Assembly (NCBI GenBank): GCA_954871525.1
Contig: OX940865.1
Span: 26,272,420 to 26,336,419, forward strand
Direction: 5' to 3'
Length of the DNA stretch: 64,000 bases
Origin: Parietaria judaica
Lineage: Eukaryota; Streptophyta; Magnoliopsida; Rosales; Urticaceae
The notes under the pieces: generated by a model
The model's input: the letters and a program-made list of their open reading frames with translations, nothing else
What the model was told of the DNA's origin: nothing
Database searches by the model: none
Translations under genes and position numbers: made by a program
Shown: positions 11,185 to 25,194 of the stretch, piece after piece
How the letters are laid out: each line of letters opens with the position of its first letter
How positions within the stretch are numbered: the stretch's first letter is position 1

Positions 11185-12420
11185 ACATGCATAGTACGAC
11201 ACGGAAATCTGTACGACAACTACAACTACATCAACAACAAGTCCGCCAAGGAGATCTGGGACGCGCTCCAAAAGAAGTACGACACGGAGGAGGCCGGCAC
11301 GAAGAAGTACGCTGTCTCCCGCTACCTCAAATTCCAGATGTCCGACGAGAAGTCCGTGGAGGCCCAATCTCACGAGCTTCAGAAAATCGCCCATGAAATC
11401 ATCACTGAAGGTATGGTTCTAGACGATCAGTTCCAAGTTGCTGTTATTATCGACAAGCTTCTTCCTTCTTGGAAAGATTTTAAGAATACTCTAAGGAACA
11501 AAACCAAGGAGTTTTCTCTGGAGAGCCTGATCACCCGAGCCTGATCACCCGCCTTCGGATCGAGGAGGAAGCTCGGAAGCAAGACCAGAAGGAGGAGATC
11601 AATGCTATTTCCAACAAGTCCTCGGGGATTCTGAACCCGAAAGACAAGCCTATGAAGAATCGGAACCGCGCGCCAAGCAACATCCAAGCAAAGAGTGCTC
11701 CGCCCTAGAAACCCCCCTCAGGTGATTCGGTCCAGTTTGTTTGCTTCAATTGTAACAATCCCGGGCATATGGCTCAAAATTGTAGGAACAAGCTTCGTCC
11801 TGCTCCACAGGCGAACTTGACTGAAGAACAACTGGTTGCCATGATTTCCGAGGTTAACCTGCTCGCAGGTGGATCTAAGGGTTGGTGGATGGACACCGGG
11901 GTTACCCGCCACGTGTGTTTCGAGCGTGAATTTTTCAAGTCATACTTGAAGGCGAAGGATAGGAAAGTGCTGCTGGGAGACTCCCACTCCACTACTGTTG
12001 CTGGCACCGGCGAGGTCGAGCTGAAGTTTACTTCCAAAAAAATGGTCGTCCTCAAAGACGTGCTGCACACTCCGGAGATGAGGGAGAATCTTGTTTCGGG
12101 CTACCTTCTCAACAAGGCGGGATTCACTGAGGTTATAGGGGAAGATCTTTACACTATTACTAAGAATAATGTATTTGTGAGAAAGGGTTATGCTACTGAT
12201 GGGATGTTTAAGCTTAACGTTGAGATCAATAAAGTGATTTCTTCCGTTTACTCGTTGTGTTTGTTTAATGCTTGGCATGCAAGGCTTTGTCACGTTAACA
12301 AGAGAATAATTAGTAATCTCAGTAACTTAGATATGATTCCAAAATTATCGATAAATGATTTTGAAAAATGTGAATCGTGTAGTCAAGCTAAAATCACCAA
12401 AAAGTCGCATAAATCAGTAA
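11185..12420 (+). pseudogene. Ty1/copia gag-protease-preintegrase fragment, broken
   Basis: This is the remains of a copia-type LTR retrotransposon polyprotein. Order: a Gag (UBN2-type) region at 11185-11540 (AKEIWDALQKKYD, LPSWKDFKNTLR), a CCHC zinc knuckle at 11742-11783 (CFNCNNPGHMAQNC), an aspartic protease start at 11884-11910 (WWMDTGVTRHVC; DTG at 11892-11900), and a GAG-pre-integrase segment ending near CESCSQAK and KKSHKS. The frame is broken twice: a 14-bp tandem duplication at 11524-11551 shifts it, and a TAG at 11706-11708 interrupts it. Integrase, reverse transcriptase and RNase H are absent. No LTRs or target-site duplication were found, so both ends are truncated. It cannot be active. 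Confidence 0.88.
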
Positions 12421-12474
12421 TCATATGTCCCACTCATATTAATATTTTTTTCGTTGTTCTAACACGTAAATGAC

Positions 12475-12665
12475 AATATATTTGCCGCGAACTAAAATTT
12501 AGATGGCCAACAACGGAAAAATGAAGGGGAATTTGTGTCATATTATTACTAACCACAAGATATTTGCTATAGGTGAATAAAATTCACAAAATTTGTGAAT
12601 ACTGAATACATCATTTGTGTATATACATGTATCACCGAGAGTTGACTTTGGAAAACAGCTAGAAA

Positions 12666-12703
<38 letters not shown>

Positions 12704-14349
12704 TTGATGGGTATGTTTTCTTGTCACGTATACTATTTTTGGGGTCGTATTAAACTTTTTCAAACTTTATTTTCCTATTATATATCCCGATTTGTCACGT
12801 CTTTATGTGGCTCCAACTTTTTGATAAAACGACAGGTTAAAAATCCTTTGCAAAAAACACCAGGGTCAACTCGTTGACATTTCCGAAATTTTGAAGCACG
12901 TTTTTATATTATTTTCCTGTTGCATTAAAAAGTCAGCGGATTTTCAGGGACATCAGACAATTTTTATTTTATTTTTGTTAATGTGACTGTCGTTTATTAC
13001 AAGCCAAAGATCAATATTGCATCATAACATTTTGCTAATTATATAAAGTAATTGGTATTTTTCTTCTTTTGTTCTTGAGTTTTAGTTCGTGGCAAAAATT
13101 TATTAGAATGTGACACGAATTTTTTTAGAATGTTTTTTATAATAAATTACCGAATAAGATCTTTAATACATACTATCAAATTATAGTGAACAATCAAAGA
13201 ATTTAATTTGAAATGAAGCTATGATAATAGTATTCGATAAATTCCGTTTGTGGACCAAGAGCACAGCTTAACATTTTTCGGTTTATTTTAAAAAAAAAAA
13301 TGAGAGAAAATACAATTGTATGAAAGAAACTTTGAGTATTTTTGTTACAAATAAAAATATGAGTGGCAAAGTGTACCGACTTACAAAGTTGATGTCATTT
13401 GTGTGGATTACTCATATATAGATATGGTATTATAATATTGAATCGTCCAAACCGAAGCTGTACACCAGAGAGAGATTATGATGTTATGCCAAACTTGGTT
13501 TGTGATTGTGAGAAATATAATAGCAAATTAGCTGAGCTAGTACACCAACTTTGAATTACTACATACTTATCAAAATATTAAATATGTGTCACACTCACTC
13601 ACACTCGTGTTATAGTCTTATAGACGATTCAAATCGGATGAGGAACAGCTAGGAAACTACACTGATGGCCGTTTTATAGATAACCAACTTCTACAAAGAC
13701 ACGTTTCTGTGACGTTAAATACGTCGGTAAAATTGGTGTGTTGAAGCTTAGCTTACACAACGGTTTGATTTAACCGTTGTGTAAGTGTTCCGATGACAGT
13801 CAAAACCGTCTTTTGAGCGGCTAAACAAATATTTCTCCACTGAGGAATCTTATATGACAAGACAGTTTATTCCTTAATCATTGTCCATAACGCAGCGGCT
13901 ACGTACGTTTTGGAACCGTCGTGTAATATTTGGCAGCGTGACCTCCAATTCACTATGATTAGAAACCTTCAATTGCTATTGATTTTAGGTTTGGACCAAA
14001 CTATTCTCCTGGTACTTTTTCTGGAGAATATGCTCATAACTTTGATAAAATCTGGTACATAATGTCATCAACAACAAAAGTATACACGACTCTACATGCC
14101 TAAACTTTCTGTACGGCTTTCACATCGTTACTCATCTCTCTCACTATGTTCTTCTCAGCTCAACCCCACTTGCATAACACAAGTTGAGAGCAAAGACAAT
14201 AAAAACTCAATGAAATACCCATCACCCGGGACCTTTTCTCCCTTTTTCTCGGTTATTTTGTAAAAAAAAAAAAAAAAAAAACTCGGAAAAATGAGAATAA
14301 ATAAAAGTCAAACCCACAATGCCCAAAAGAAAAAAGTTAATGTGGGAAG
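12475..14349. other. Intergenic, with (TA)n and a possible CACTA-like relic
   Basis: AT-rich DNA downstream of the kinase gene. A (TA)n run lies at about 12668-12701. At 13752-13785 there is a perfect hairpin with 14-bp arms (CTTACACAACGGTT) and a 6-nt loop. The right-arm motif recurs as AACCGTCGTGTAA at about 13914. Such repeated ACGRTT/GTGTAA motifs resemble subterminal repeats of CACTA-type elements, but no termini or TSD were found. A long A-run lies at about 14262-14280. Confidence 0.4.
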
Positions 14350-17300
14350 CTATTGTTGTCTTGTGTTTGAGCTACGAGGAGTGACACCATGCAAGTATTT
14401 AGTGTATCCCGCTAAACTAAGCTTCCCATCCGAGCTTCGTATCCAATCTCGCAGCACAGTATAAGCTGAAGGCCCAAGATTCAATTCCTACAAAACCGAA
14501 AACATAAAAAATAAAAAATAAAATTAAGGAATTTAAAATAATCGTGGGCAGACAGGGATTGTCGAAAAGCCGTGGGAAGTTCGTACCCTGGCCAATTCCT
14601 CGACGGCGATGACTCGATTGCCCTCCCGTTCGAAGTGCTGAAAAGCCGTCGAGGCTATCTGTTCCCAGTTCTCGACGGCCTCCAGTTGGTGGGGGCTGAT
14701 TCCGGCTGCGCAGAACTCTTCGAATTCCATCTTTCTGTAGGCGAGCGGTTCCATCTGAACATGAAATGATGGGGACAATTACATAAATTTAACATTTCTT
14801 TGCAATAATAAGAGATTAACGTAAGATCTTTTCCAACAAGAAAATCTTTAGCAAAACACATGGATAAGTTATTGACGTATTCTACATGTGATTGTGAAGA
14901 TGTGAATAAATGTGATATTTCTCTTCTTTTTTTTTTTCTTATGGTAAAGTTTTTTTTTACTAGAAAAAAAGAGAGCAAACTTGAAAACAAAGACTATATT
15001 CAAGACAAAAAATGGCATACCGCGTTAAGAATATCATGAACCCTCGATTCTCTCATGGCATCCGTTGAGTTTTGCAAAAGAGCCTGAAAATTTAAGAGCA
15101 ATAATGAGGGGATCGATAGAAGAAAAAAAAAACAAGTCAAAACTTGACACCAAAATTGGCGGGAAAAGAAAAGAAGTGAATAAAAAAAAAATACTGTTTT
15201 GAAATTGTGAAGGGAGATCCGCCCTTCTCCGTCGGGTTCCAAAAGCTGGAATTGTGCCCTAAGATAAACCAGCTCTTCCTCTGTTAGAGCTTTCGAAAGG
15301 GCCTGTAATATTATGAATAACACCACACAATTATAAAGGAACCAACAAGAAAAATATTTGCCCTTTAAAACCAACGTTTTTTAGCATCAAATTTTAGTTT
15401 CATTAAACTCACACAAGCTTCAACAATTTCTTTATAAAAGGAGACTGCGGGGCAAACAAATAATTAGTTTTATTTTGTACTCAAACTTATGGAAATATAT
15501 GCGAGGAATACCTTAAGTGCCACTCGTTTGAGTGGCGTAGCATGGAGATACGCTTTGACAAGCTTAAATATAAATATATCCAAAGGAATAGGACGATCGT
15601 CACTTTGTAGCCATGGATGAGCTGCAAAGATATCATAACAAGAAGAATAAGTAATCCTTACATTTTACACCCATTTTGCAAGGATTGAACTATAAAAAAA
15701 ATATAAATAAAAAAGTAACTGGCAGAAATCCCCCCTAAACTTGAGCAATTGGTGCACTATGCCCCCCCCCCCCCCCCCCCTTATCTTTTATTTCGATGCT
15801 GAATACCCGTTCGTTTCATAAAAAAAAATGAATTTTTTTTTTGATAAAAAGCGTATGCAACTTCATTAAGTGCATAATTATTCTTAACATAAATGTCATA
15901 TAGATATAGTTTCTATCAGTTATATAATAGAAAGGAGGTATTCTGCAGCAAAATAAAAGCTCAAGGCCCAATAAGCAAAGTTCTAGAGGCATTTGCGTAG
16001 TACAGAAATTTATTATGAAGATATATGTTCATGGAGAGGAGAAGAGACATACTTAGGGCTTGAACAGCGGTCATTCGTTTTCGGTAATCCTTGTTTAGAA
16101 GTCTCTTTACGAAATCTTTGGCCTCTTGAGAAACAGAAGGCCACGGATTTTCATCAAAACTGGGGTCGGCTCTTAGAACTGCCCGGAAAATTCCAGATTC
16201 GGTACGAGCCCAAAATGGACGGCTTCCACATAGGAGAATGTACGTAATTACCCCTATACTCCATATATCTCCTTCGAGACTATATGATCTGTGTAGGACT
16301 TCTGGTGCAACATAGTATGCACTACCAACAATATCGTTAAGTCTTTCATCTGCACAACAAGCAAACAAACAAAAAAGACGGAAAACACCTCAGAATCCTG
16401 TTGCAGCAGATTATGACATAAATAATTGATGATGAGTCTAAGAGAATGACAAAATTAATCGAACAAAATCAATATTTTCAATATTATTACTATTTATACC
16501 AACTTATGAGTAACGCCTATTTACGTAATAGTAACGCCTAATTTCAAAATGGCATAAATCCGCTGTGGAAGTAGAAGCTTCTATTTCTTAGAAGGCGTGA
16601 AGGAATTTACGTTAAACGACAAAATCATATCGAGATAAATTCATTAGCATTTTTAACTAAATCATAACGGTAGCATTGGGTGAGAAAGAGAGTTTTGATT
16701 GGTCATTAAATACAAAGATTACGAGCTATTTGTCGTGTCTAGGAGCAGAATCAGATAATAATAACCTAGAAATAATTGGAATTTGGAACTTATCATATAG
16801 TGTAGGGGTTCCTAATAAAGCTGGAAATTAGTTCTTACAAATAAAAATTTAACTAAAAAACAAATTAATAAACGAAACGGATGACACTATTCAATAATAA
16901 ATTTAAAAGCAGGGAACAGAACCAGAGAGATTAGCTTTAATGGACTTTTAGTTGACTAAATGAAGAGTATAGAAAGCCTGAAATCACCTGGTCTAATAAA
17001 ATCAGAGAGACCAAAATCAATAAGCTTCATATCAGCATCCTCACTTCTGGTAGTGAAGAGGAAATTCTGTAAAGCAATGAAAGAAACGACCATCAGCAAC
17101 AAAGAGAAATACTCAGTATACAAGATAGGACAAAAAATGCCGGAACAAATATTATAAAAGCAAGTACCTCTGGCTTCAAGTCCCGGTGGACGACTCCTTG
17201 AAGATGACAGAACGCGACAACGTTCAAAATTTGAGCAACTATAAGCTTCGCGTCTTCCTCCGCGTACTTTCCTCCTCTGCGATAAAGTTGTCACATGTAT

Positions 17301-18374
17301 CTATGTTACAAAATTTGAAAACAACAAAATCAACAATACGAAAAGGGTAAAATAAAAACTACCTTGACAAAATCCGGTCTAGAAGTTCTCCGCCTTCGCA
17401 CAACCTAAAAATTCACGAAAAGCCGAGGGTTTGCACAGATGTTATAACCTGAGACATGAATTTGCCATGTCCGAACATATCTCGAAAAAAAAGTTAATGA
17501 GTTTTGACAACACATGAATGAAGAGCGGGAAACGTACTCCATCACTATATACACATTGTTGCTGTCTTCATAGGCGTCATAGAACTTCACAAGATGCCTA
17601 TGCCCAGATAACCCCTTCAATATCTTCACCTCTCTTCGAACATCCTCAATGGCGATCGCAGTAGTCATCTGAGAGTTGAATTTCGGTACGAATATCATTG
17701 ATACAGGCATGAATTGAGTACCAAAACAAAGATAAAGACACAATGAAATCGGATAAGAAGAAATGCAACTAAGTTCCACACCTAAAACAGTATCAACAAT
17801 GGCGGAGTCTAGAGAAGCAAATTCGCACCTTAGATTTCGAGATGATCTTGACGGCGAAAGCCTGGTCTTTGAGCTCGCCTCTCTTCCCCTTCGCCGAGCA
17901 AGTATGGCCGAAATGCCCTCGCCCGACCTCGGCGCCGAGCTCGTACTTCGCTCCAATGTTCTTACTGTACCCGAAGGTCTTGTCCAGCGACTGCTCGGCC
18001 TCCACGCCTCCCTCCTCCGGGATCGGCCCCTCCTTCGGCCTACCGTGCCCGAGCCGCTTCGCGAGCGACGCCTTTATGTGCTTCGCAGGCGACGGCGGCG
18101 CGAACCGCCGCTTGAAAAACCTCCCGGGCGTCGAAGACCTCGCCGGCGACGGCGAAACGCCGCTCGGAAGCGGGCTCGCTCCCACTCCGTGAGGGTAAGG
18201 ACTCGGCCACGGGCTAGGGTTTCCCGACGATGCCCTCGCCGGAGTCCTCTTCGCGCCGCCGAACCGGAACGGCGATCTCGGCCGCTCGCCGCCGGTTGAG
18301 GAAGCGGTCGGGATTGCGACGGCGTTCGGGTCCGTCTCCTCCGCCGGGCTGGTTTTCCCGTAGCACTGTCCCAT
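14350..18374 (-). CDS. CDPK-related protein kinase (CRK), complete 11-exon gene
   Basis: A Ser/Thr kinase of the plant CRK family. Exons on the minus strand: 18374-17829, 17668-17538, 17404-17363, 17276-17168, 17066-16988, 16349-16053, 15621-15512, 15302-15195, 15083-15021, 14754-14587, 14487-14350. All introns are GT-AG, phases agree, and the sum is 1791 nt (596 aa), normal for the family. The N-terminus MGQCYGK carries Gly2 for myristoylation and Cys4 for palmitoylation, so membrane attachment is expected. A Pro/Ser-rich variable region follows. The kinase domain has [27 protein letters not shown] and [11 protein letters not shown]. The C-terminal half has the degenerate EF-hand-like repeats typical of CRKs (for example [11 protein letters not shown]), which as a rule do not bind calcium well; calmodulin binding is usual. 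The first exon is strongly GC-rich. Confidence 0.94.
15763..15780. repeat. Poly-C run in a CRK intron
   Basis: A run of about 18 C lies in the intron between CRK exons 6 and 7 (on the minus transcript, poly-G). The flanks (CAGAAATCCCCCCTAAAC before it) look like a transposon end. Homopolymers this long are prone to sequencing and assembly error, so the exact length should not be trusted. Confidence 0.7.
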
Positions 18375-20300
18375 TGCAAACCCTAGCCGGGACGATCTCT
18401 CCGGCGACGGCTCCTCCTCGGATCGCGAGGCTCAGGCGAGGAGACAAAGTCCACTCATCGGACGGCTGAGAATCGAAGTACTGGTCCGATCGCTTCTCTC
18501 TCCAAGCGGATCTGGAGTGAGAAAACGATAAACGAAGAGAATGAATAGGGATTCGTCAGAGTCAGAGACGAAGAAGAAGAAGACGAAGCAGGAAACAGAG
18601 GAGAAGAAGAAGAAAGAAGCTCAACAGTCGAGCTATTATACCCTGTTCACACCTGAACGATGGAGTTGCACTCGAAGAAGATCCGACCGTCTCGATCTTT
18701 TGACGTTTTGGAAGAAAGTCAAGATCTGCACTAGATTCGATCTTGGCCGTTGATTTATCTCGCTACCATAGAACTGGTTCTATGATACGCTGCTTGCGCT
18801 TCATCCGGTTCTCTCTCTCCTCCCTCTCGTTTGTGAATGCTTTTGTCTCTTGCAAAGTCGAGGGCATTTCGGGGATAGAAGCGAGTTCCGATCCGATGCG
18901 CGCGAGTGTACTGTAAGAGCGTAATAACAGCGTGGTTGTTCGGACTTCCGACGTCTGAAACTACATAAACACCCATGCAGTGATACGTGTCGTGTTCTGA
19001 TGAAGCCACGTTGATCAAGGATGAATTTGGCGTCGTACGGGAAAACGAGGATTTTACCCTGTAACATTAGAAGCTTCGAAGGGCTATGATCCAGTGGAGC
19101 CGAGTCTAGCGGAGTCAATCAGTTATCGTCGTTTGTGCACTTGTGTCCAAAAAGCAAAAGCTTCGTTTTGTTTGCTTCAGAGTTTGCAAAGAAAACAAAA
19201 TTTATATAATGTTGAAATTTTTTATATTTTATATTTTCTAGAATAAGGGAAAAATCAAAATTGGAACTCGAAAGTGATAAATTATATATTAAGTTAATAT
19301 TTTACATGTAAATATTATATTTTCATGTATATTTTTTATTTTTATAAGTATCATAGTTTCACGTATATCTTAATTCTCATTCATGTCTTATTTCTATAAT
19401 GTATACAAATATATATATATAACGCTATATCTTCTTAATAATGACGAAAAGAGATTACTGTATTTAAATTTGGCTGTTTTGAATATATAAAAGCATAAAT
19501 GATTTTGATTCATAGTGATCTTTAGAATTATGATTAATATGTTTGTGCTTGAGTCACAATCGATAAGAAATATTATTCAAGAAAATCATGTTTCTGTTTA
19601 TTGCTATTTAACTTTATCATGAAAAAAGTTCATGAATATGCATTTATTTACTTTAAAACTTATGATTTCTAATCTAAATTAGGGGTTAAAAAAAAAGAGA
19701 AACCGAAGACCCTAAAGACCGAATAATAGAGTTAGGTCCATAAAACAAGGTCTTCGGCTTATTTAGACCGCATTGGGTCTACGGTATTCAATTTCAATTT
19801 CGAGAACCGGTATCGAAGACCCATTTGTGCCGAAGACCTTATTTAATTATTCATTTTTATTTTATGATAAATTCATAGAAAAATAAGGTAACTTCCACAG
19901 TAAATTAGTTTTATTTCTAGACATTTGTTTTCTTTCGTATTCTTTTTATGATTATTCGGGATTATGTTCGTAGAATTTAGTTTTCACTTGGGTTATTAAG
20001 GTTATTCAATGTCCTCAATAAAAGACAAGCAATCGTTTATTACACATTTGAATTTAGTTATGGGTCTCATTATACGAACATAATAAAAGTCCTAGCAGAA
20101 CTTTTAATTAATTTATTCATAGTTCTATCGATGTTGTGACGATTGTAAACCGTGTATAATAAATAAAGAATGTTGTAGCATTTTCTGTTGTATTTATCGT
20201 GCGCAATTTAGTCATTACATATTTTTGCATGAGATTTGTTTTTCTTCAAATTCCAATGTAAAAGCCTCAAAATCGTTACTTTTTGAATTGATTGAAAATT
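18375..20300. other. CRK 5' flank and intergenic DNA
   Basis: About 18375-18650 is purine-rich on the plus strand, so a CT-rich leader on the minus strand, fitting the 5' UTR of the kinase gene. The open frames here are overlapping shadows. The region 19681-19845 contains several copies of CCGAAGACC and its complement GGTCTTCGG, making it self-complementary. It resembles a degraded MITE, but no ends were defined. The rest is AT-rich with no gene. Confidence 0.5.
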
Positions 20301-20319
20301 TTAAATGAATATTTTAGAA

Positions 20320-21160
20320 CACATACATACACTGAAGAACACAATATGAGTATCAAAAACACCAAAATCAAATTAACATTTAAAACACTACATGAACATT
20401 AAAAATATCACATGAACATCAACAACACTATATGAACATTAAAAACACCATATAAACATCAACAACACTATATGAACATTAAAAACACTATATGAACGTC
20501 AAGAACACGAAAAATATCCACACACACAAAAAAAATCTAAAAAAAAAAAACAGGACCAAAATTCACAGTTCTAGGGGTCTAATAGTCAAAATTCGGCTAA
20601 AATTCGTAAAGCTCGCATTCGAGATCTCTGTGAGCAAGATTTTTTTTTTAATGACGATATCCGCTGCATAAAGTTTAGACCTCCATAGTCCATACCTTAC
20701 TCAATCTAGATAAACCCTAAAAAATACTTTGGAACGTAAAAAAATAAGGGATAATAGCGGCAAAAGTGGCTAAAGTTAGGCCGAGTGTGCAAATAAGTGG
20801 CCAAAGCTCAACACTTGTGGAAATGACGTGGCAAACGGCGTTGACTTGAAATGGATGGAATTTTACTGTCCACGGTTTGGTAAACTTTGGCTACTTATGC
20901 TGATATTAAATCAGTTTGGCTACTTATTTGCACACTTGGCCTAACTTTGGCCACTTTTGCCGCTATTATCCCAATAAAATATAACATCAAGGACACCAAA
21001 ATCAAATTAACATTAAAAACACTATATGAACATCAAGAACACCACATGAACCCCAAAAACACGTATTATATGAACATTAAAACACTATAAACTTTAGAAC
21101 ACGAATATACCCACACACACAGAACTAAAATAAAAATTCAAAAAAAATTATCCGAACCAA
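20320..21160. repeat. Short-period repeat cluster (ATGAACATTAAAAACAC type), duplicated around a MITE
   Basis: Two similar arrays, about 20320-20580 and 20985-21160, consist of degenerate 20-35-bp units of the form CTATATGAACATTAAAAACAC or CATGAACATCAACAACAC. Both arrays start with an ACACCAAAATCAAATTAACA motif and end near a CCACACACACA tract, so the whole array appears duplicated. A MITE separates them. Confidence 0.7.
20748..20972. mobile_element. MITE with about 55-bp terminal inverted repeats
   Basis: The left end begins GGGATAATAGCGGCAAAAGT and the right end is its near-perfect inverse; the arms run about 20748-20805 and 20915-20972. The short interior has no coding capacity. The element is flanked by AATAA at 20743-20747 and 20973-20977, a possible 5-bp target-site duplication, though in such AT-rich DNA this could be chance. 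A diverged, left-truncated relative lies at about 45200-45392. Confidence 0.75.
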
Positions 21161-24100
21161 AAACACCGTTTTAACTAAAATACCAAAATTTGATTATTAT
21201 TCAAATTTATAAAGTATTATAGATAGTATAATTATTCATTCATTAATACAAAAGGAATGTAATAACTTAATAAGCAAAATTGTGTTTCATGACACAACTA
21301 TGTGTAAGTGTTACACTCTATTGATAACACTTATTAGATTACATATATAAGAGAGGCGTGATTTGACCATCCACAATTAATAATATGTAATGTAATAAAT
21401 TCCATTGCTGATGCAAATTAAAGAAAAATTATTTAATCATAATGCTTATTATTATATAAGACGTTTATTAGATTATAGAGACAGTGACGTGTGTACATTC
21501 GCACAAAATTCCAAGTTTAATTCCTAATTTTTAGGACGAAATATGCTATCACAATTCACACGTATAAGCGATTTCTTTTTTTGTTTTTTCCTATGCACTA
21601 TAATCTCGTTAAATTAATACTAAATAAATTAATAATCTTGATAAAATAATATTTGTGTACGATCCCCGACTTTAATTAACTTGATAACTTAATAATATTT
21701 GTGTACATTCGTACTAAATTTTACCTTAATAACTTAATAATCTCGATAATATAATAAAAATTTTCGATCCCAGCAATATTAATTCATAGAAGTTGTAGTG
21801 TACTTAACTAAGGATATGTGAATAAATACTAATACAGTTTTGCAAAACAAAACTCATCGATTATTATTTTTATTATTATTATTATAGAAATGTATGAACG
21901 TTTTGTTTGCTGAAAACAGTGTGAATTAAGCAACAACTAGAAGTAGATAAATTTATCAACAAGTTCCAAATCATCGTCAGCAAAAATTGAATAATATGTC
22001 CTAGACTGACCAAGTCTCACCTAATACATTGTAAAGGTTTTGTTATATGTTTGACAAAATAAAAACAATTAGTTTAATTCCCATATACGATTATTTTATA
22101 TTCTCATTTATATTCTCATTTTATATTCTATGACAAAATAAAAACAATTAGTTTAATTATCTAATACATGGGGATTTTTGCAAGAATAACTATAAGCGGG
22201 ATCTCATCGCAATTCATACCCTCCTTCGACACTAACAAGGGTATGGATTGCACAAAAATCCCAAAAGAGGTCTTTTAGCCTATTTTCCTCGATATTCACA
22301 GGAGTATTAAAAAATTCCGTCATATATGAGATGTTTGAAATAGACTTAACTTGAATCCAAACATAATCCGGTTTATAATTAAAAAATAAAATAAAAAGTT
22401 GGTCAGATTGGCCCAAAACCAAATCTACATACTTTTTGGGTTGGCCCAATCAAACCCAATTTTCGATGGGCAATATATCGGGGCATGTAGAGAGGGTTCG
22501 TTTGATCGTCGGGTTAGGCCATAAGGCACAACCCGAACCCGAAATCATCTTAGAGTTAACTAATTCAATTGTAAATATCATGAAAATATAAATATATAGG
22601 TAGTTACTGTTTGTTGTAACTAGTCCTTATTTCATTTGTCTTGTTCACTTGTCTCAAGGTACTAATCTATTTTTATAAGCTACATCCAAACAATAATAGG
22701 CAACCAAATCCCATGTAAAACCCTAAAGGTTAGGTTATGTATTGACAATGACATTTGGTTACCCAATAAAGAAAAAAACAATTACTTGTTTTTCTCCGCT
22801 TAAAATAGGGCATTGAGGAATGACGACCACTAAACTTGTCTTAAATAAAACTAGGAACAAAAATTGACTTCTATTATGTTTATTCAAAAGGAAATGATAT
22901 CAACTCTATAACAATATTTAAGTACATAATTATATTCAAAATTGATCGTTGACTAACACTTCATTTGTTTGAGGAATATATACAATAAGAAATTAAAGCT
23001 ATTCCCCAAGTATACACACACACACACATATTTATATATATTATATATATATATAATAAACATAAAAGTACAAGATTAGGTTGAGTATTTGTTTGATGTA
23101 CCCTAAACTTTGTGTGAGGTGTCTATGCTTGAATATAAACTTAGAATAAGATGTATAAAGCTTTATCTGAGGGTGTGAATCAAATTACACTTCATATTTA
23201 TAATGGAAATGAAAAAAAGAAAGGCCAATGAAATAAAAATGTTTGGTACGAGCCTTCTTGTAACTGATCCAGTCGGAGCTAGATCTTGTGTTGTCGGGTC
23301 GTCATTTATATCGTATAATGTGGCATTTTAAAAAAATATAGATTTTATTTAACCAAGTACGAACTATATTCTTTTCACGATCGCCGGGGCGTTGGATAAT
23401 CCACACTCCAAAGAGTGAAGGCTAAAAATATTTTGTATTCACAACTTACTTACAAGGTGGACAAATAGATTGTAGCCTCTCAAAAGAACTCTACATTTTC
23501 AATCGATTGATTGAGCTTTTCTCAACTTTTTCGTTTTTAATTCCAACTTTTGATTGTATTGGAGTCCAACTCAATGGGGTAGCAAAAGCCTATTTTGTAA
23601 TTGGGCTTTCAGTACTAAGGCTCTTGGACACTTGTGCGTACTTTGCACCATAAGCCCATTTGAATTTTGGGATTATTATTATTATTGCTATTTCTCACAA
23701 TTCCAACTCCCAGAGAGAGCTATTAATTCTCTTTTATCTTTTTGAAGAAGCATATTAACATATGTTTAGCACTATCTTTTCTCTCTCTAAATTTAATAAG
23801 ATTGTATGTACGAGAAGAGGTTGTTTATATCCAGATACTTCCCAAATGTATTTATGTTTAGTTTTTGTTCAACATGTTTCAATCAAGTTGGTTTCTTCTT
23901 TAATCAGATCGTGGGATCATCAATTTCCGATAAAGGTACTTCAACGAAAAACAAACAAAAAATCCCGTTTTAAAACCTGTATCGGTAATCGGTAAATTAA
24001 TCGGATACTGGTAATCAAATTTCACCCCTATGCTATCATAAGTACCATTTTTATGCACTTTTGCTGATAAATCTTATTCAACACAAGATAGGAAAATTCA

Positions 24101-24860
24101 GTAACAAATTGATATAGGGTTGCTTATCAAGTGTGATTTTTATCATTCTCAGTGAACCAACAAAGATAATTTAAAGATTAATGCAATTAGGGTTACACGT
24201 TATCTCATTTTGGTCATCAGTCATTTTAGGCAAAACAGTTCGAAAAATAAGTCATACCCAAAGTTATTTATGTTCTACATTTTATAGCTCTAAATTCAAA
24301 AATCAAAAGCATAATATTAGTATTAAAATTAAATATATATATATATATGTATATATTATATTTCCAGTTAGGTAACAGCTCATCACCTTCTCTTACATTA
24401 CCATAATATGAGGACCAGGCATAGCTATATTGGATTAGATGGTCCCAATATATAACTCATGTTGGCCAAATAATAGTCTCATATTAATAATCTTACCTTA
24501 ATTATTTATTATTTTTATAGGAACTTTAAATTTGGTGGTTATGGTAGTGAGTAATCTAGCAAATATAGCAATTTGTCATGCAAAAATGGATTGGTATTAT
24601 ATTATATTGTCGACCATACCATTAAGCTGAATTATGCATAGTTAAAAGGCTTTAGACAAACATATTGATTAACCTAGGGTCGAGAGAGACCGAGATTTAT
24701 ATAATTAAGTCTAATAAATAGCTTTCAAGGCCATATATAAGTACAGCCAAATCCAACTGTGCTATAATGATGTGCCGTAAGTACCAAAAAAAAAAAAAAA
24801 AACCCACCAAAAGTAGGAAAGCTTTGTATAATATAAGCCAATTAAAAATTTCATCCATAT
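21120..24860. other. Intergenic, MITE remnants, no gene seen
   Basis: Very AT-rich. A degenerate 207-bp element at about 21595-21802 has inverted ends (CACTATAATCTCGTTAAATT against TACACTACAACTTCTATGAA) similar to the MITE at 51213-51372. A 28-bp direct repeat (GACAAAATAAAAACAATTAG core) occurs at about 22048 and 22131. Short open frames here match nothing I recognise. Confidence 0.5.
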
Positions 24861-25194
24861 ATTTATGGGTAAATGAGGCAAATGCCCATTTGTGACTAAA
24901 GGTTTAAAAAAAATGCCCATTTCTAATTATGGTAATTATAACCACTAACAAATTGAAATATGGACTAATTTGCCCTTTCACTTTTTAATTCACATTATTA
25001 ATTCGTTTTTTATTAATTAAAATAAAAAATATATATTTTCCTTAAATGTAGCAAACTAAATAAATCAACATTAAATCCTTCCTATTTTAACGATTTCACA
25101 AAATTTTTTTGAATTAATCCTCCATATTTTAAAGATTAAAAACATAATATGATTTTTTAATTTTTGGTCCCTAACAATCAATATTATTTAAACT

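Noticed and set aside
17763..18299. 178-aa plus-strand frame opposite CRK exon 1
   Set aside because: Arg/Pro-rich antisense shadow of the GC-rich first exon of the kinase.
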